This document shows positions 1 through 9,283 of a stretch of 63,091 bases of DNA, piece by piece (position 1 is the stretch's first letter; each line of letters opens with the position of its first letter). Source of the DNA: Candidatus Gastranaerophilales bacterium (GTDB taxonomy: Bacteria > Cyanobacteriota > Vampirovibrionia > Gastranaerophilales > Gastranaerophilaceae). The stretch covers positions 1-63,091 of the forward strand of contig CALVAN010000011.1 in NCBI GenBank assembly GCA_944325555.1. Direction: 5' to 3'. Position numbers and translations under genes: made by a program. The notes under the pieces are model-generated. The model did not search any database and was not told where the DNA came from. It saw only the letters and a program-made list of their open reading frames with translations.

Positions 1-550
1 CCCCGGCAACTCATTGAACAGGTGCAATAAACAAGTACGATATTGGCTGTATAACATGGGCACCTGCAACAAGTGCATGGGGTCACTTTAACAAAATTAT
101 AGCTTAGGCGACCTCGCTGCCTCTCCTAATTGTTATTACAAATTAGGTGTCACCGGCACATTGACCATGCAGAGTGTGTACCACTCCTAGCTTGAGTTGT
201 TGGCAAGCCGAAGGCGAGCCATACAAATCTGTCTTGTATTTGCTTAACGCTCGCAGAGATTCGCCTTTTGTGCTTTGCACAAGACGGCTTACTTCTGCTC
301 GCTCACCGGATTCGTTCACTTTGTTCACTCCATCCGTCCGCAAATCCGCAGGATGCCCTTGGGTACAAGCGAGGTCCCACTCAGACATTTTTTCTATAAC
401 TTTATTAGGCAGGTATGGATATTTTCTTTAATACAGAAATTTTGTATTAATTTGAATCTATATGCTGCAAAACTGTGACTGTATCTCAGATTAAATATAT
501 GCTTGACCATGCCGGTTGTTAATGTTATTTTATATTTACACAGAACGGTT
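1..550. other. Non-coding, hairpin-rich stretch
   Basis: I see no supportable gene here. Short inverted repeats are visible at 125-131/141-147 (CCTAATT with AATTAGG) and 268-273/277-282 (TTGTGC, loop TTT, GCACAA). The part at about 170-400 is richer in G+C than the AT-rich tail at 400-550 and carries repeated TTCAC-type words. The open frames crossing it have no ribosome binding site and no recognisable protein, so I read them as chance. It resembles repeat-type intergenic DNA. The sequence ends at the window edge, so any larger element may continue to the left. Confidence 0.5.
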
Positions 551-845
551 TGTGGCACTCTGCCGGGAGCAAAGTGACTAAATGTCACTTTGGACGAGAG
601 GTAGGTAGCACAGTCCAAGGCATAACAATTAAATAAACAAACGCTACGGATGTGGCACCCTGCCGAGGGCAAAGTGACTAAATGTCACTCTGGACGAGAG
701 GTAGGTAGCGCAGTTCAAGGCAAAACAATTAAATAAACAAACGCCACGGATGTGGCACCCTGCCGAGGGCAAAGTGACTAAATGTCACTTTGGACGAGAG
801 GTAGGTAGCGCATCTGAGGTTAACAATTAAATAGATAATCGCCAC
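551..845 (+). repeat. 100-bp tandem repeat, three copies, running into the tRNA
   Basis: Three units start at 551, 651 and 751, exactly 100 bp apart, differing at only a few positions; the last unit diverges near its end and is replaced by the tRNA at 846. Each unit contains a hairpin (AAAGTGAC, loop TAAAT, GTCACTTT at 571-591, repeated at 671 and 771; the middle copy has one stem mismatch at 690) followed by GAGAGGTAG. Each unit junction is itself an inverted repeat, GCCAC/GTGGC. Minus-strand open frames across it are by-products of the repetition. Confidence 0.9.
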
Positions 846-906
<61 letters not shown>

Positions 907-917
<11 letters not shown>

Positions 918-1260
918 ATTTTTAAAAGACTTCCTTCGGGAAGTTTTTTTACGGGATTCGAACCGCAAATTTTCTTCGAAAATTCGGGGTTCTACCTCTC
1001 AAAAACAAGACATTTAGTCTTGTTTTTTCGGCAGAGTCTCCGGGCCCAATTTTTAAAAGACTTCCTTCGGGAAGTTTTTTTACGGGATTCGAACCGCAAA
1101 TTTTCTTCGAAAATTCGGGGTTCTACCTCTCAAAAACAAGACATTTAGTCTTGTTTTTTCGGCAGAGTCTCCGGGCCCAATTTTTAAAAGACTTCCTTCG
1201 GGAAGTTTTTTTTACGGGATTCGAACAGCAAATTTTCTTTGAAAATTCGGGGTTCTACCT
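907..1260 (+). repeat. 131-bp tandem repeat of the tRNA 3' end plus terminator (two full copies and one partial)
   Basis: Units begin at 907, 1038 and 1169, exactly 131 bp apart. Each starts with the last bases of the tRNA (CTCCGGGCCCAA) and contains the short TTCG-loop terminator, a second hairpin (AAAACAAGAC, loop ATTTA, GTCTTGTTTT at about 1002-1026) with a T-run, and a T-arm-like antisense word (GGATTCGAACC). The third unit breaks off near 1260. Only the first unit has the rest of the tRNA attached, so copies two and three are tRNA-tail duplications, not extra tRNA genes. Confidence 0.9.
929..950 (+). terminator. Rho-independent terminator of the tRNA
   Basis: ACTTCC, loop TTCG, GGAAGT, then a run of seven T residues, 12 bases after the tRNA ends. 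The same hairpin recurs 131 and 262 bp downstream in the tandem copies. Confidence 0.85.
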
Positions 1261-1388
1261 TAACAAAAATATTTGTTTATATAAGTCTTTATTGCTTGCC
1301 TGAAAACAATACCTGTAAACTATTACCAGTATGCTAAAGTTTGGGCTACCCATTATTCCACAGGCTGCGGAACCTTGGCAATGGTAAA

Positions 1389-2210
1389 TCATTCAAGAAC
1401 GGTATTAATATCAATAGAATTGGTTTCTATTTTAGAACGATTTAATGCTTCGAATAATTTTTCTTTGGTTTTTACAATTGTACCACGGGTAACAATCATC
1501 GGAATCACTTCGTCCTTAGGGTTATCGTAATTTCCTATTAAGTACCTGTTAGTCTGATATTTTGTAATCTTTTTTCTTTCTTTAAAAAGCTCCTCAAAGC
1601 CTATTGATTTGTAAAAATATACGGCATAAGACTTCTCCGGAACTTCGGAGCGCACATATATATCTCTGAAGCCGTCATTAAGAACCGTATTGTAATACTC
1701 CGAGGCAATGGCTTTGCCTACGTTTTTCATTTTTTGTTCGGGTTTGGGGTTCCAGGTCGTCAACCAGTCCAGCTCTGTTTCTTTGCGGGCATTGTTTTTT
1801 CTGCTGCTGTAAACAAGTTTATTGTCGGCTGTTCGTCTTTTTACTACATTTCCGACTAATATTCCGCAAGGCTCCATGTTTGATATTGCAAGCAGACTTT
1901 TTGCCTTTTTTTCCTGCCTGTCTGATGAAAGAATCGCTTTTACTGCGCCGAAAGCTTCTTCCATAACCTGCTTGTGTGCAAAATCTTGGATTTTCTTTTC
2001 TTTAAAATATTGATTTATATTTTTTAAAAAATTGGTGACAAAATGCAAATCTCTTTTTTCAAGTTGATATATAGTAACAAAAATATTAGGTTCAGTATTG
2101 TATTTGGCAAGCGGAATCGCTTTAAACGATTGATGTCCTTTTTTAGTTGTATATGTGGTTTTGGCAATTTTCATATTTATATAATAAACGTGTAAAAAAA
2201 TTTTTGCCAT
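1389..2210 (-). CDS. GNAT-like acetyltransferase, lineage-specific
   Basis: Protein of up to 273 residues. The middle and C-terminal part (about residues 110-215) has the layout of a GNAT N-acetyltransferase: a beta segment (GILVGNVV), then KNVGKAIASEYYN in the position of the acetyl-CoA loop and helix, and a closing SYAVYFYKSIGFEEL, the usual end of GNAT domains. The classical Q/RxxGxG/A loop is only loosely kept. The first 60 residues match nothing I recognise. Start is uncertain: the ATG at 2210 and an in-frame ATG at 2174 (MKIAKTTY) are both without a Shine-Dalgarno sequence. It stands alone, with its 3' end facing the tRNA/repeat region. Substrate unknown. Confidence 0.65.
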   Translation of the reverse strand: MAKIFLHVYYINMKIAKTTYTTKKGHQSFKAIPLAKYNTEPNIFVTIYQLEKRDLHFVTNFLKNINQYFKEKKIQDFAHKQVMEEAFGAVKAILSSDRQEKKAKSLLAISNMEPCGILVGNVVKRRTADNKLVYSSRKNNARKETELDWLTTWNPKPEQKMKNVGKAIASEYYNTVLNDGFRDIYVRSEVPEKSYAVYFYKSIGFEELFKERKKITKYQTNRYLIGNYDNPKDEVIPMIVTRGTIVKTKEKLFEALNRSKIETNSIDINTVLE

Positions 2211-2292
2211 ATTAAAACAATTTATCTTAAATATATAGAATTAAATCAAAAAATACTTTAAACTATAGATATAGTTATTAAGGAGTTTACAT

Positions 2293-3669
2293 ATGGACAG
2301 ATTCAAATTTATCTGGTTGTATATAGTTGCAATTATAGCTTCGCTTGGCGGTTTGTTGTCAGGATATGACACCGGTGTTATATCCGGAGCACTTTTGTTT
2401 ATTAATGAAACATGGGATTTGTCTGATTCCCTGCAGGGGATAGTTGTAAGCTCAGTATTAATCGGTGCTGTTATCGGTGCTGCAACAAACGGAATTCTGG
2501 CCGATATTTTCGGCAGAAAAAAGGTTATTATCGCTACTGCAATAATTTTTATACTCGGGTCAATTTTATGCGGATTTGCTCCTAATGTTTACGTTTTAAT
2601 AATTTCAAGAATCTTTGTCGGGCTTGCAGTCGGTATAGTGAATTTTGTCATTCCTTTATATTTGTCGGAAGTTTCACCAAAAGCAGTAAGGGGAACCCTC
2701 GTTTCTCTCTACCAGTGGGCAATTACCGCAGGTATATTGTTCTCTTATTTTATAAACGCAGCTTTTGCACAGGCTGTATTCAACTGGAGATGGATGCTGC
2801 TTGCAGGTGTTCTTCCGGGGCTTGTACTGCTTATAGGTATGTGCTTTATGAGCGATACCCCCAGATGGCTAATCAGCAAAAGCAGAGATGATGAAGCACA
2901 AAGCGTGCTAAAAAAAATTGAACCGGATCTTGATGTTGAGTCAGAAGTAAAAGAAATAAAAAAGACTTTAAAATTGAATGAAAAAATTTCAGGTCAGAAA
3001 TTTCGTTTTGAAAAATGGATGATTATGCCGTTTGTAGTCGGTATAGGTATTATGTTTGCGCAAATTTGTACCGGCATAAATACAATCATCTATTATGCTC
3101 CCACAATATTTAAAGTAGCCGGCTTTGATTCCAACCTGAATGCAATATATGCAACAACCGGAATAGGCGTTGTAAATTTCCTTATGACAATTGTTGCCAT
3201 ATTCTTTACCGACAGATTAGGTCGTAAGCCGCTTCTTTATTTCGGCTTAACCGGTGTTATGCTCAGTCTGGCTGCTTTAGGATGTGCGTTTGCTTTTGAG
3301 GGTGCACTCGGGGTAAACTTGAAATATGTTGCAGTCGGTAGCCTTGTAACTTATATAATATGTTTTGCTATGAGTCTGGGGCCGATAGGCTGGATTATTG
3401 TTTCAGAGGTATTCCCTTTAAAAATAAGAGGGATAGCAATGAGCATATGCACGGTTGCAAACTTTGCTTTCAATTTCTTTGTTGTCGGCAGTTTCCCTCT
3501 GCTTATTCATAATATAGGCGGTGCTTACACCTTCTGGGGATTTGCTGTTGTATCGTTCCTGTGCATTTTATTTGTATATTTCTTTGTACCGGAAACCAAA
3601 GGAATATCACTTGAGCAGATTGAATCCAACTGGATACACGGGGTCAATCCGAGAAATTTTAACAAATAG
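2293..3669 (+). CDS. MFS sugar porter (XylE/GalP/AraE type sugar:H+ symporter)
   Basis: 458 residues, the usual size for the sugar porter family (TC 2.A.1.1), with about 12 hydrophobic segments. Signatures seen: GRKK after the second helix and DRLGRK after the eighth (loops 2-3 and 8-9), SDTPRWL before the central loop (family PESPRWL), and PETKG near the C-terminus. It should import a hexose or pentose with protons across the inner membrane; the sugar cannot be told. Start chosen for the AAGGAG 8 nt upstream. It is a single-gene unit followed by a GC-rich hairpin. Confidence 0.93.
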   Translation: MDRFKFIWLYIVAIIASLGGLLSGYDTGVISGALLFINETWDLSDSLQGIVVSSVLIGAVIGAATNGILADIFGRKKVIIATAIIFILGSILCGFAPNVYVLIISRIFVGLAVGIVNFVIPLYLSEVSPKAVRGTLVSLYQWAITAGILFSYFINAAFAQAVFNWRWMLLAGVLPGLVLLIGMCFMSDTPRWLISKSRDDEAQSVLKKIEPDLDVESEVKEIKKTLKLNEKISGQKFRFEKWMIMPFVVGIGIMFAQICTGINTIIYYAPTIFKVAGFDSNLNAIYATTGIGVVNFLMTIVAIFFTDRLGRKPLLYFGLTGVMLSLAALGCAFAFEGALGVNLKYVAVGSLVTYIICFAMSLGPIGWIIVSEVFPLKIRGIAMSICTVANFAFNFFVVGSFPLLIHNIGGAYTFWGFAVVSFLCILFVYFFVPETKGISLEQIESNWIHGVNPRNFNK

Positions 3670-3777
3670 AGTTGTAAACATTTATTACAATATGTTTGTT
3701 TTGTGAAATTTTATCGTTATAAATGACTTTATATATACAACAGTTAAAAATACTGACTTAATGTTCATCTAGAATGG

Positions 3778-3804
3778 AAAGGGGCGACGAGCCCCTTTCT
3801 TCTT
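3778..3804 (+). terminator. Terminator after the sugar porter
   Basis: AAAGGGGC, loop GACGA, GCCCCTTT followed by CTTCTT, about 110 nt after the transporter stop codon. The 8-bp stem is strong and the T-tract is interrupted by C. Confidence 0.7.
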
Positions 3805-3891
3805 GTGTAACTTTTTATTAATTTAAAATTTTTGGTCAGCAAATTATTTTATGTTGGTACTTAAAGCAACTATTAACGAAGGGAGAAATTA

Positions 3892-4527
3892 ATGTTTAAT
3901 TTAAGCTTTGGTTCAACATACAGAATCCCCATAACCCAGCCGGGGGCTAATAACTCTAAAAAAGAAAAATTAAGAAATCTCGTTGAGTCATATCCCAACG
4001 GTTTGATTGGTAAAAGCAAGACCGGTTATGCCAGAGTATCGGTACCGCAAGAAGCTGACAATACTTTTGAGAGCAGACTTAAAGGCATTGGTTATAAGGT
4101 TTTTCAAAAATTTGACGGGCATGATATTTCTAAGGAAAATCTTGATTCATTTATAAAAGAAAAACTTGACACACGTGATTACAACCAAAAGGGCAAAAAG
4201 ATGAAAAAAATGTCACGTGAAATGAAAGAACAAAGACGCTATGAAAGACGTTTTACTCCGCCTGCTTATGAAGAACTTGCAAATACGAAAGTTGATAATA
4301 CTGTATTAGACTCCACAAAGGACAATGCAGAAAACAGCAGCAAAGCGGTTATTCATCAAAAAACAGATGCTGCTAAGGGACAGAAATCTGCGTTAAAAGA
4401 TTTATACAAAAAAGATATTTTAACAAATGAAGAAATTGAAAGAATAAAAAACACTGAAAGCTATAAAAGTATGAAAGATGCATATGGCGAAGATTTTGCC
4501 AATGCTGTTTTTTTTGATTTAAGATAA
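3892..4527 (+). CDS. Hypothetical basic protein, lineage-specific
   Basis: 211 residues with no recognised domain. The N-terminus (FGSTYRIPITQPG) is followed by a lysine-rich stretch and a compact segment at about 25-75 (YPNGLIGKSKTGYARVSVP ...). Residues 100-125 are very basic and helical (KKMKKMSREMKEQRRYERRF), and the tail is charged. No signal peptide or membrane helix. A good Shine-Dalgarno (AAGGGAGA) precedes the ATG. It is transcribed alone, toward the convergent gene at 4562-6508, with a shared hairpin between them. A nucleic-acid or surface role is possible from the charge but not shown. Confidence 0.7.
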   Translation: MFNLSFGSTYRIPITQPGANNSKKEKLRNLVESYPNGLIGKSKTGYARVSVPQEADNTFESRLKGIGYKVFQKFDGHDISKENLDSFIKEKLDTRDYNQKGKKMKKMSREMKEQRRYERRFTPPAYEELANTKVDNTVLDSTKDNAENSSKAVIHQKTDAAKGQKSALKDLYKKDILTNEEIERIKNTESYKSMKDAYGEDFANAVFFDLR

Positions 4528-4536
4528 CTTATTATA

Positions 4537-4574
4537 AATAATCGGATATGCTTTTTGTTGCTTATCCGATTATT
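4537..4574. terminator. Bidirectional terminator between convergent hypotheticals
   Basis: A perfect 12-bp stem, AATAATCGGATA with TATCCGATTATT, and a 14-nt loop. It begins 10 bases after one stop codon and overlaps the stop codon of the leftward gene, so both transcripts can end in it. Confidence 0.75.
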
Positions 4575-6508
4575 TCAGTTCTTTTTCCGCCTGTAAAATA
4601 TAATTCTTCAAGTTGATTTTTCTTGCTGGTTACGCTTGAGCCGCTTTTTGAAAGAATGCTCAATGCATCATCTTTCATATTAAAGATTTTGCTTTGTCTT
4701 GTTATTTTCATAGCTTCAGCAGGAGAATAGTTTTGTAAAGCTTCAAGCATAACATCTGTACTTGTTGCATCAGTACAGAGTTTTACAATGTCAGCAATTT
4801 CATTAATACTTAATGAACCGCCTGCTTTTTTGATTTTTGTTACAAGGTACGGATCATCAATAAGTGCATTTACTATAACTTGATTTCCGTTATATTGTTT
4901 CATCAAATCAATGAAGCTCGGGTCTTTTTCTATTGCGTTCAATACTTTTTCAGCAGCTGTACCGAATTTTTTAGTTAAAGCCTTTAATACTACGCTTCTT
5001 TCATAAACTTGACCGCCGATTACTGCTCTTTCTGTAATGTTTGCAGCATTTGTTTCATCGAGAGCAAAATTTTGCTGAACAGGTGCAATTCCAACTTGTG
5101 ATTGTTTTAAAAAGTTGATTTTGCTTGATACATCAGCTCCACTGTTGCTAATAGGAGTTGTTGTGTTTTTTGTTTCAGTAGTATTTTTATTTTGTTTATT
5201 TATATTATTAGATTCTATAACTGTAGCTGTATTCTGTCTGCTTTCAGATACTGCAGAGTTTTGTTCATTTTGTTGTTCTTCATTTTTAATTTTATTTGCA
5301 AGTTTATGTGCGTATTCTCTAACTTGTTCGCTTGTGTTTTTTTTGTTTCTTAATGCTTCAATAACACTCTGTTTAATTTCAGGGTGTTCTGTTGTATTAT
5401 GAGTTATTCTTATTGCATCATCGCCTGTTATGTGGCTGTGGCTTGCGATTTCTTTTATATCATCAATGTATCTGTCGCAGAAATCTCTTACTTTATCTTT
5501 CAAGTAAGTTGATTCAGTGGATACATTTTGTGCTGAAAATCTGTCTTTACCATTTTCGTCTTTAGCTGTAGCCAAAAAGTCGATAGCATCTGCCATAGCG
5601 TGGTTTTTTGCCAGATTATCTGTTGTATTGATTAAGTATTCATCCGTCATGTCGGATTTTTTAGCTACGTTCATCATTGTTGATTTAACTTCTTTGTTTT
5701 TAATCATTTTTTCGTCAACATTGATGATTGTTGAACCTTTATATTTGATGTTGCCGTTAGTGTCCTGAATAGCTTCCAATTCTGCAGCATTTGCTGTAAA
5801 TTCATTTGCATCATCAGGGTTTTCAACAATTATATTTCTTGCTTGAAGAACATCCTGTTCAGTATAAAGTTTAGAGCCGTCTTTGTTTTCTTTAACAACA
5901 AAGTGCATAACGTTTTCTTTTGTTTCCGGTTGCTGTGTCATAGTATCAGATATATCAACAACTGTTTCGGAAGAGAAATCTTGTCTTTCTGTTCTGACTT
6001 CGTCCATGTTTTCGCCTAATTTACCGGCATAGTAGACTGTTTCGCTTTTTGCCACTTCAATAGCGTCGCTAACACCTTCTTTGAATAATGTTTTAAAGAA
6101 GTTACCGATTCTTCCGCCGATATTTTTAGGCTGATATTTGCTTACTTTTTCCACTGCAGCGACTATATCGCCGGGCTTGAGTGAACCGTTTTCTTTAATC
6201 AAATTTAAGAACGACTTTAAGGATTTTTTATCTTTTAAAAATAATTTTAATTGTTCAATCTGGTTTTTATCAAAATTTATTCCAAGTTCATTAAGAACCG
6301 CAATGGGGTTCTTTTTATATTTTTTTGTTAACTCATCTATATCAATATTTTCAAAATTATTTTTATTTTCTTCTGTTGTTGGTAATGAATTATTAAAAAC
6401 TTCAACACTGGAGGCATTTTGAGCGGCAGACTCTGAAGTAGTGCCGTTTGTTTGAACACTTCTTTCAGGTTTTATTTGATATTTTGAACTATCAATTTCG
6501 TAGCTCAT
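4562..6508 (-). CDS. Large hypothetical protein with N/Q/T-rich linker
   Basis: 648 residues. The order is: an N/T/E-rich tail (1-50), a helical segment with KKYKKNPIAVLNELGINFD (about 55-110), an acidic middle, a low-complexity N/Q/T linker (about 420-470), and a helical C-terminal part with ITERAVIGGQVYERSVVLKA, ending in a lysine/serine-rich tail. No signal peptide, no membrane helix and no catalytic motif. GAGGA lies 7 nt before the ATG. The adjacent gene at 6659-8485 is another large low-complexity hypothetical on the same strand, with a hairpin terminator between them. Likely a lineage-specific structural or regulatory protein; no function can be given. Confidence 0.72.
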   Translation of the reverse strand: MSYEIDSSKYQIKPERSVQTNGTTSESAAQNASSVEVFNNSLPTTEENKNNFENIDIDELTKKYKKNPIAVLNELGINFDKNQIEQLKLFLKDKKSLKSFLNLIKENGSLKPGDIVAAVEKVSKYQPKNIGGRIGNFFKTLFKEGVSDAIEVAKSETVYYAGKLGENMDEVRTERQDFSSETVVDISDTMTQQPETKENVMHFVVKENKDGSKLYTEQDVLQARNIIVENPDDANEFTANAAELEAIQDTNGNIKYKGSTIINVDEKMIKNKEVKSTMMNVAKKSDMTDEYLINTTDNLAKNHAMADAIDFLATAKDENGKDRFSAQNVSTESTYLKDKVRDFCDRYIDDIKEIASHSHITGDDAIRITHNTTEHPEIKQSVIEALRNKKNTSEQVREYAHKLANKIKNEEQQNEQNSAVSESRQNTATVIESNNINKQNKNTTETKNTTTPISNSGADVSSKINFLKQSQVGIAPVQQNFALDETNAANITERAVIGGQVYERSVVLKALTKKFGTAAEKVLNAIEKDPSFIDLMKQYNGNQVIVNALIDDPYLVTKIKKAGGSLSINEIADIVKLCTDATSTDVMLEALQNYSPAEAMKITRQSKIFNMKDDALSILSKSGSSVTSKKNQLEELYFTGGKRTEIIG

Positions 6509-6604
6509 TAAAATTTCCTCAAAATTACTAAAGTCCAGTTCTTATATAAATAAAGAATTTTTTTTTACAAATATTGCCTGATTTTTTAATAATGTAACAA
6601 AATA

Positions 6605-6635
6605 TTAAGCACTATTGTCCTCTAATAGTGCTTAA
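6605..6635 (-). terminator. Terminator downstream of the 608-aa hypothetical
   Basis: Perfect 12-bp stem TTAAGCACTATT / AATAGTGCTTAA with a 7-nt loop, 24 bases past the stop codon of the leftward gene; the leftward strand continues into AATATTTTG. Confidence 0.75.
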
Positions 6636-6658
6636 TTTGAGTAAAAGTATATAAAGTA

Positions 6659-8485
6659 TTATAGAAATTTTTGGGCTTGTGCTTCAGCTAAATCTGCCTG
6701 TCTTAAAACTGCATCAATTTGTGCAGAATGGCTCATTGCAGGAGTAATTGTGTTTTCTATTCCGAGAATAGGGTTTGGAATGTAACTTCTTCTAATACCT
6801 GCATTTTGTTCCGGAGTTCTTATTGATGCTGCAGCAGGTGTTGGCGAAGTAATTGATTGTGCACCTGCAGGGTTTTGTTGATACTGATTATTTAGCTGTT
6901 GATATAAACTTCCAGGTTGTTGTTGCATTGTTTGCTGCTGCGGTTGTTGTACCGGTTGTTGAACAGGCTGTTGCTGCTGAGAAGGCTGTGATGGATTGAC
7001 TTCTTGATTTTCAGGCTGATTTTGTGTCTCTTCCATTTGTTTTTGTTTTTCAAGAGTTTTTGTCGGTTTTCCAAATATTGCATAAGAAACTTTTTTAGCA
7101 ATACCTGAGAAGATAGGAATAATAACACCCATCAACAAAGCAACCCTGCCTGCATAACCAAGACCGACTTTTAAACCGTACGGGATTTTTGCAAGTTTTG
7201 TTGCAAATTTAGACGTTTTAAGCGGTTTTAAGGTTTCTTTTACACGACCGAAGCTCATAAGTTTGCCAAACCATTTAACAGGTTTTTGATACCATTTTAA
7301 TGCGGTGTTGCCTGCGGTTGTTGTCTTTTTAGATACATCTTTTAATTTATCAATGATATTTAATTGCCTTGCGTATTCGCTGTGGTTTCCGGCTTTTGCA
7401 GCCTGGTTTGCTTTTTCAATTGCTTCGTGGAGTTTGTTAACATTTTCTTTTGACATACCAATATGTTTTAAGCCGGCAAGGTGGTTAACAACACGCATTT
7501 GTATGCCCATTGTCGCAAGAAACGCCATAAGCTCAGCAAATGAAGCCATGAATGTGGAGAATTTTTCGCCCTTTTCTGCTTTAGAGGCTTCGTTTACGGA
7601 TTGTGCAATCATCAAAGCCTGTATCAGCACTTGACCTTTGCCGGAGAACATACCGTTTGTCAAACATTCAATACCTCTCATCAGGTATCCTGCTGTCTTT
7701 TTACCTATAGAGGTCCCTGCTGTTTTATAGTTTTTGATTAATATGTCTTTGTTAAGTATTTCCTGTAAAGAAACTTTGTTTTTGACAAGACCTAATCCCC
7801 ACCAGGGACGTTTGCCCATTACTGTTTTTAAGTCTGCTGATGAGTTTTTGATTGCAGCCATAATATCGTCATAATATTTGTATGACTCTTTACCTGCTTT
7901 GTTAAGAATTGCATCGAATTCTTTAAATTCATTGCCGGTTGTTTTAAGGTAATGCTCTTTGTACTTTTTCATTGTTTCAATTGCACGGTTAGCAAGGTGT
8001 CCTTTTGCACCTGCTGCTTGTGATTGAACCTGTGAACCGCCTATGCCCGGTTTGTTGAATAAAGTACGAAGAATTTCTGATTTGTTGGCTGTGTTTTTTA
8101 TGCTGTTGCCAAAATTGTTAAGCTTGTCCAGTATATTTTTAGCCTTTGGGTTTGAAGCATATTTGTCAACAAAAGTTTCTACTTTTTTAAAGAAGGTATC
8201 ATCATATTTTTTAGTTTGCAAAGGATTGTTGATAACATTGTTAATTGCCATTAAAGCCGCTGAGCTTATACCTGCTGCCCCCAGAAAATATAGAGGATTT
8301 TCTGGTGTGCTTGTTGCTGCGTTAAGCAGCGGATTGTTCTGAACAACACCTTTGTCTGATATGGCTGTTGCGCCATTTGGTGCAGCCGCAAAATTTTGTG
8401 ACTGCACCTGCCCCTGCTGCATTTGCTGTAATTGCTGCAGCTGTTGTATTTGAGCCGGATTGTATGATGAAATATTCTGAGACAT
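6659..8485 (-). CDS. Large hypothetical membrane-associated protein, Q-rich at both ends
   Basis: 608 residues. The N-terminus is glutamine-rich (QQLQQLQQMQQ), then a hydrophobic stretch at about 65-85 (YFLGAAGISSAALMAINNVI), a long helical region, two more hydrophobic stretches (near 300-330 and 435-460, the last reading GRVALLMGVIIPIFSGI), and a P/Q-rich tail that could be an extended spacer. No cleavable signal peptide. The gene at 46090-47529 has a similar plan, including a late hydrophobic segment ending in IP or VP before a basic stretch, but the similarity is weak by eye. AGG lies 9 nt before the ATG. Function unknown. Confidence 0.72.
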   Translation of the reverse strand: MSQNISSYNPAQIQQLQQLQQMQQGQVQSQNFAAAPNGATAISDKGVVQNNPLLNAATSTPENPLYFLGAAGISSAALMAINNVINNPLQTKKYDDTFFKKVETFVDKYASNPKAKNILDKLNNFGNSIKNTANKSEILRTLFNKPGIGGSQVQSQAAGAKGHLANRAIETMKKYKEHYLKTTGNEFKEFDAILNKAGKESYKYYDDIMAAIKNSSADLKTVMGKRPWWGLGLVKNKVSLQEILNKDILIKNYKTAGTSIGKKTAGYLMRGIECLTNGMFSGKGQVLIQALMIAQSVNEASKAEKGEKFSTFMASFAELMAFLATMGIQMRVVNHLAGLKHIGMSKENVNKLHEAIEKANQAAKAGNHSEYARQLNIIDKLKDVSKKTTTAGNTALKWYQKPVKWFGKLMSFGRVKETLKPLKTSKFATKLAKIPYGLKVGLGYAGRVALLMGVIIPIFSGIAKKVSYAIFGKPTKTLEKQKQMEETQNQPENQEVNPSQPSQQQQPVQQPVQQPQQQTMQQQPGSLYQQLNNQYQQNPAGAQSITSPTPAAASIRTPEQNAGIRRSYIPNPILGIENTITPAMSHSAQIDAVLRQADLAEAQAQKFL

Positions 8486-8578
8486 TTCTAACCTGTATTT
8501 ACCTACACTTATTATAATAAAAACTTTATGGTATTAAATCTTGTTAGTATTTTTGTAAATGTAAAGATTTGTTGCAAT

Positions 8579-8612
8579 AAAAAAATCCGGCTAAGGCAAG
8601 CCGGATTTTTTT
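8579..8612 (-). terminator. Terminator of rplI
   Basis: AATCCGGC with GCCGGATT, extended by A/T pairs, loop TAAGGCAA, T-run on both strands. It sits 17 bases after the rplI stop codon. Confidence 0.88.
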
Positions 8613-8628
8613 GCATATTAAATTAAAA

Positions 8629-9132
8629 CTATTCAGCAGCTTCTTCTGTTTCAGGAGCTTCTTCAATTTCAGATTTGATAACTTCAGAAGCAGTAACAAT
8701 AACAGGTAATTCTGTTTTAACTTTAGAAGTTAATTTGATAAGCATTTTAAATTCGCCAACTTTATTGATTGCAGCATCTAAAGAAATAACTTTTCTGTCG
8801 ATTGATGTGCCTAATTTAGCGTTTAATTCTTCTGCTAATTTCTTAGTTGTGATTGTTCCGAACAATTTGCCTGTTTCACCTGCTCTTGCAGAAAGTTCAA
8901 GTTTTTCCAATTCTTCGATTTTCTTAGCAAGTTCAAGAGCTTCCTGATGAAGTTTTTCTTGTTTAGCTTTGATTCTTGCCAAGTTTTGTTCTCTGTTTTT
9001 CAAAGCGCCTTCTGTAGCAACTTCTGCAAAGTTTTGCGGAAGTAAAAAGTTTCTTGCGTAACCGTCTTTAACATTTACTACGTCGCCGGCTTCGCCAACG
9101 TTTTGTACGTCTTTTCTTAAAATAACTTGCAT
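8629..9132 (-). CDS. rplI: 50S ribosomal protein L9
   Basis: 167 residues. The N-terminal RNA-binding domain is unmistakable (MQVILRKDVQNVGEAGDVV, then VKDGYARNFLLP), followed by the long connecting helix rich in K/E/L and the C-terminal domain with LFGTITTKKLAEEL. It is longer than the usual 148-150 residues because of a glutamate/alanine-rich tail. It binds 23S rRNA at the base of the L1 stalk. AAAGGAG lies 8 nt before the ATG. It is a single-gene unit here, not in the usual rpsF-ssb-rpsR-rplI cluster. Confidence 0.97.
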   Translation of the reverse strand: MQVILRKDVQNVGEAGDVVNVKDGYARNFLLPQNFAEVATEGALKNREQNLARIKAKQEKLHQEALELAKKIEELEKLELSARAGETGKLFGTITTKKLAEELNAKLGTSIDRKVISLDAAINKVGEFKMLIKLTSKVKTELPVIVTASEVIKSEIEEAPETEEAAE

Positions 9133-9270
9133 TTTTATTCTCCTTTAATAATTATTTTCGGTGATTCTTGGGTTACAAACTATCACATACAGATATAATA
9201 TGTGACAATATTAATCCTAATAAAAACATATTCAATTGTCACCTGTTTTTCGAGATTTTTTTTATTATTG

Positions 9271-9276
9271 TATAAT
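9271..9276 (+). promoter_or_regulatory. TATAAT -10 box placed for a leaderless mRNA
   Basis: A perfect TATAAT ends 7 nt before the ATG at 9284, and there is no Shine-Dalgarno sequence between them. A transcript starting at the usual distance would begin at or within a base or two of the A of the ATG. Confidence 0.6.
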
Positions 9277-9283
9277 TTTTGTA

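Noticed and set aside
143-672. Several open frames of 67-92 codons in the first 700 bases
   Set aside because: They have no ribosome binding site, no recognisable protein, and partly consist of the 100-bp repeat translated.
9236-9283. N-terminal extension of the U32 protein from TTG
   Set aside because: It overlaps a perfect TATAAT box, and the family domain begins right after the ATG at 9284.
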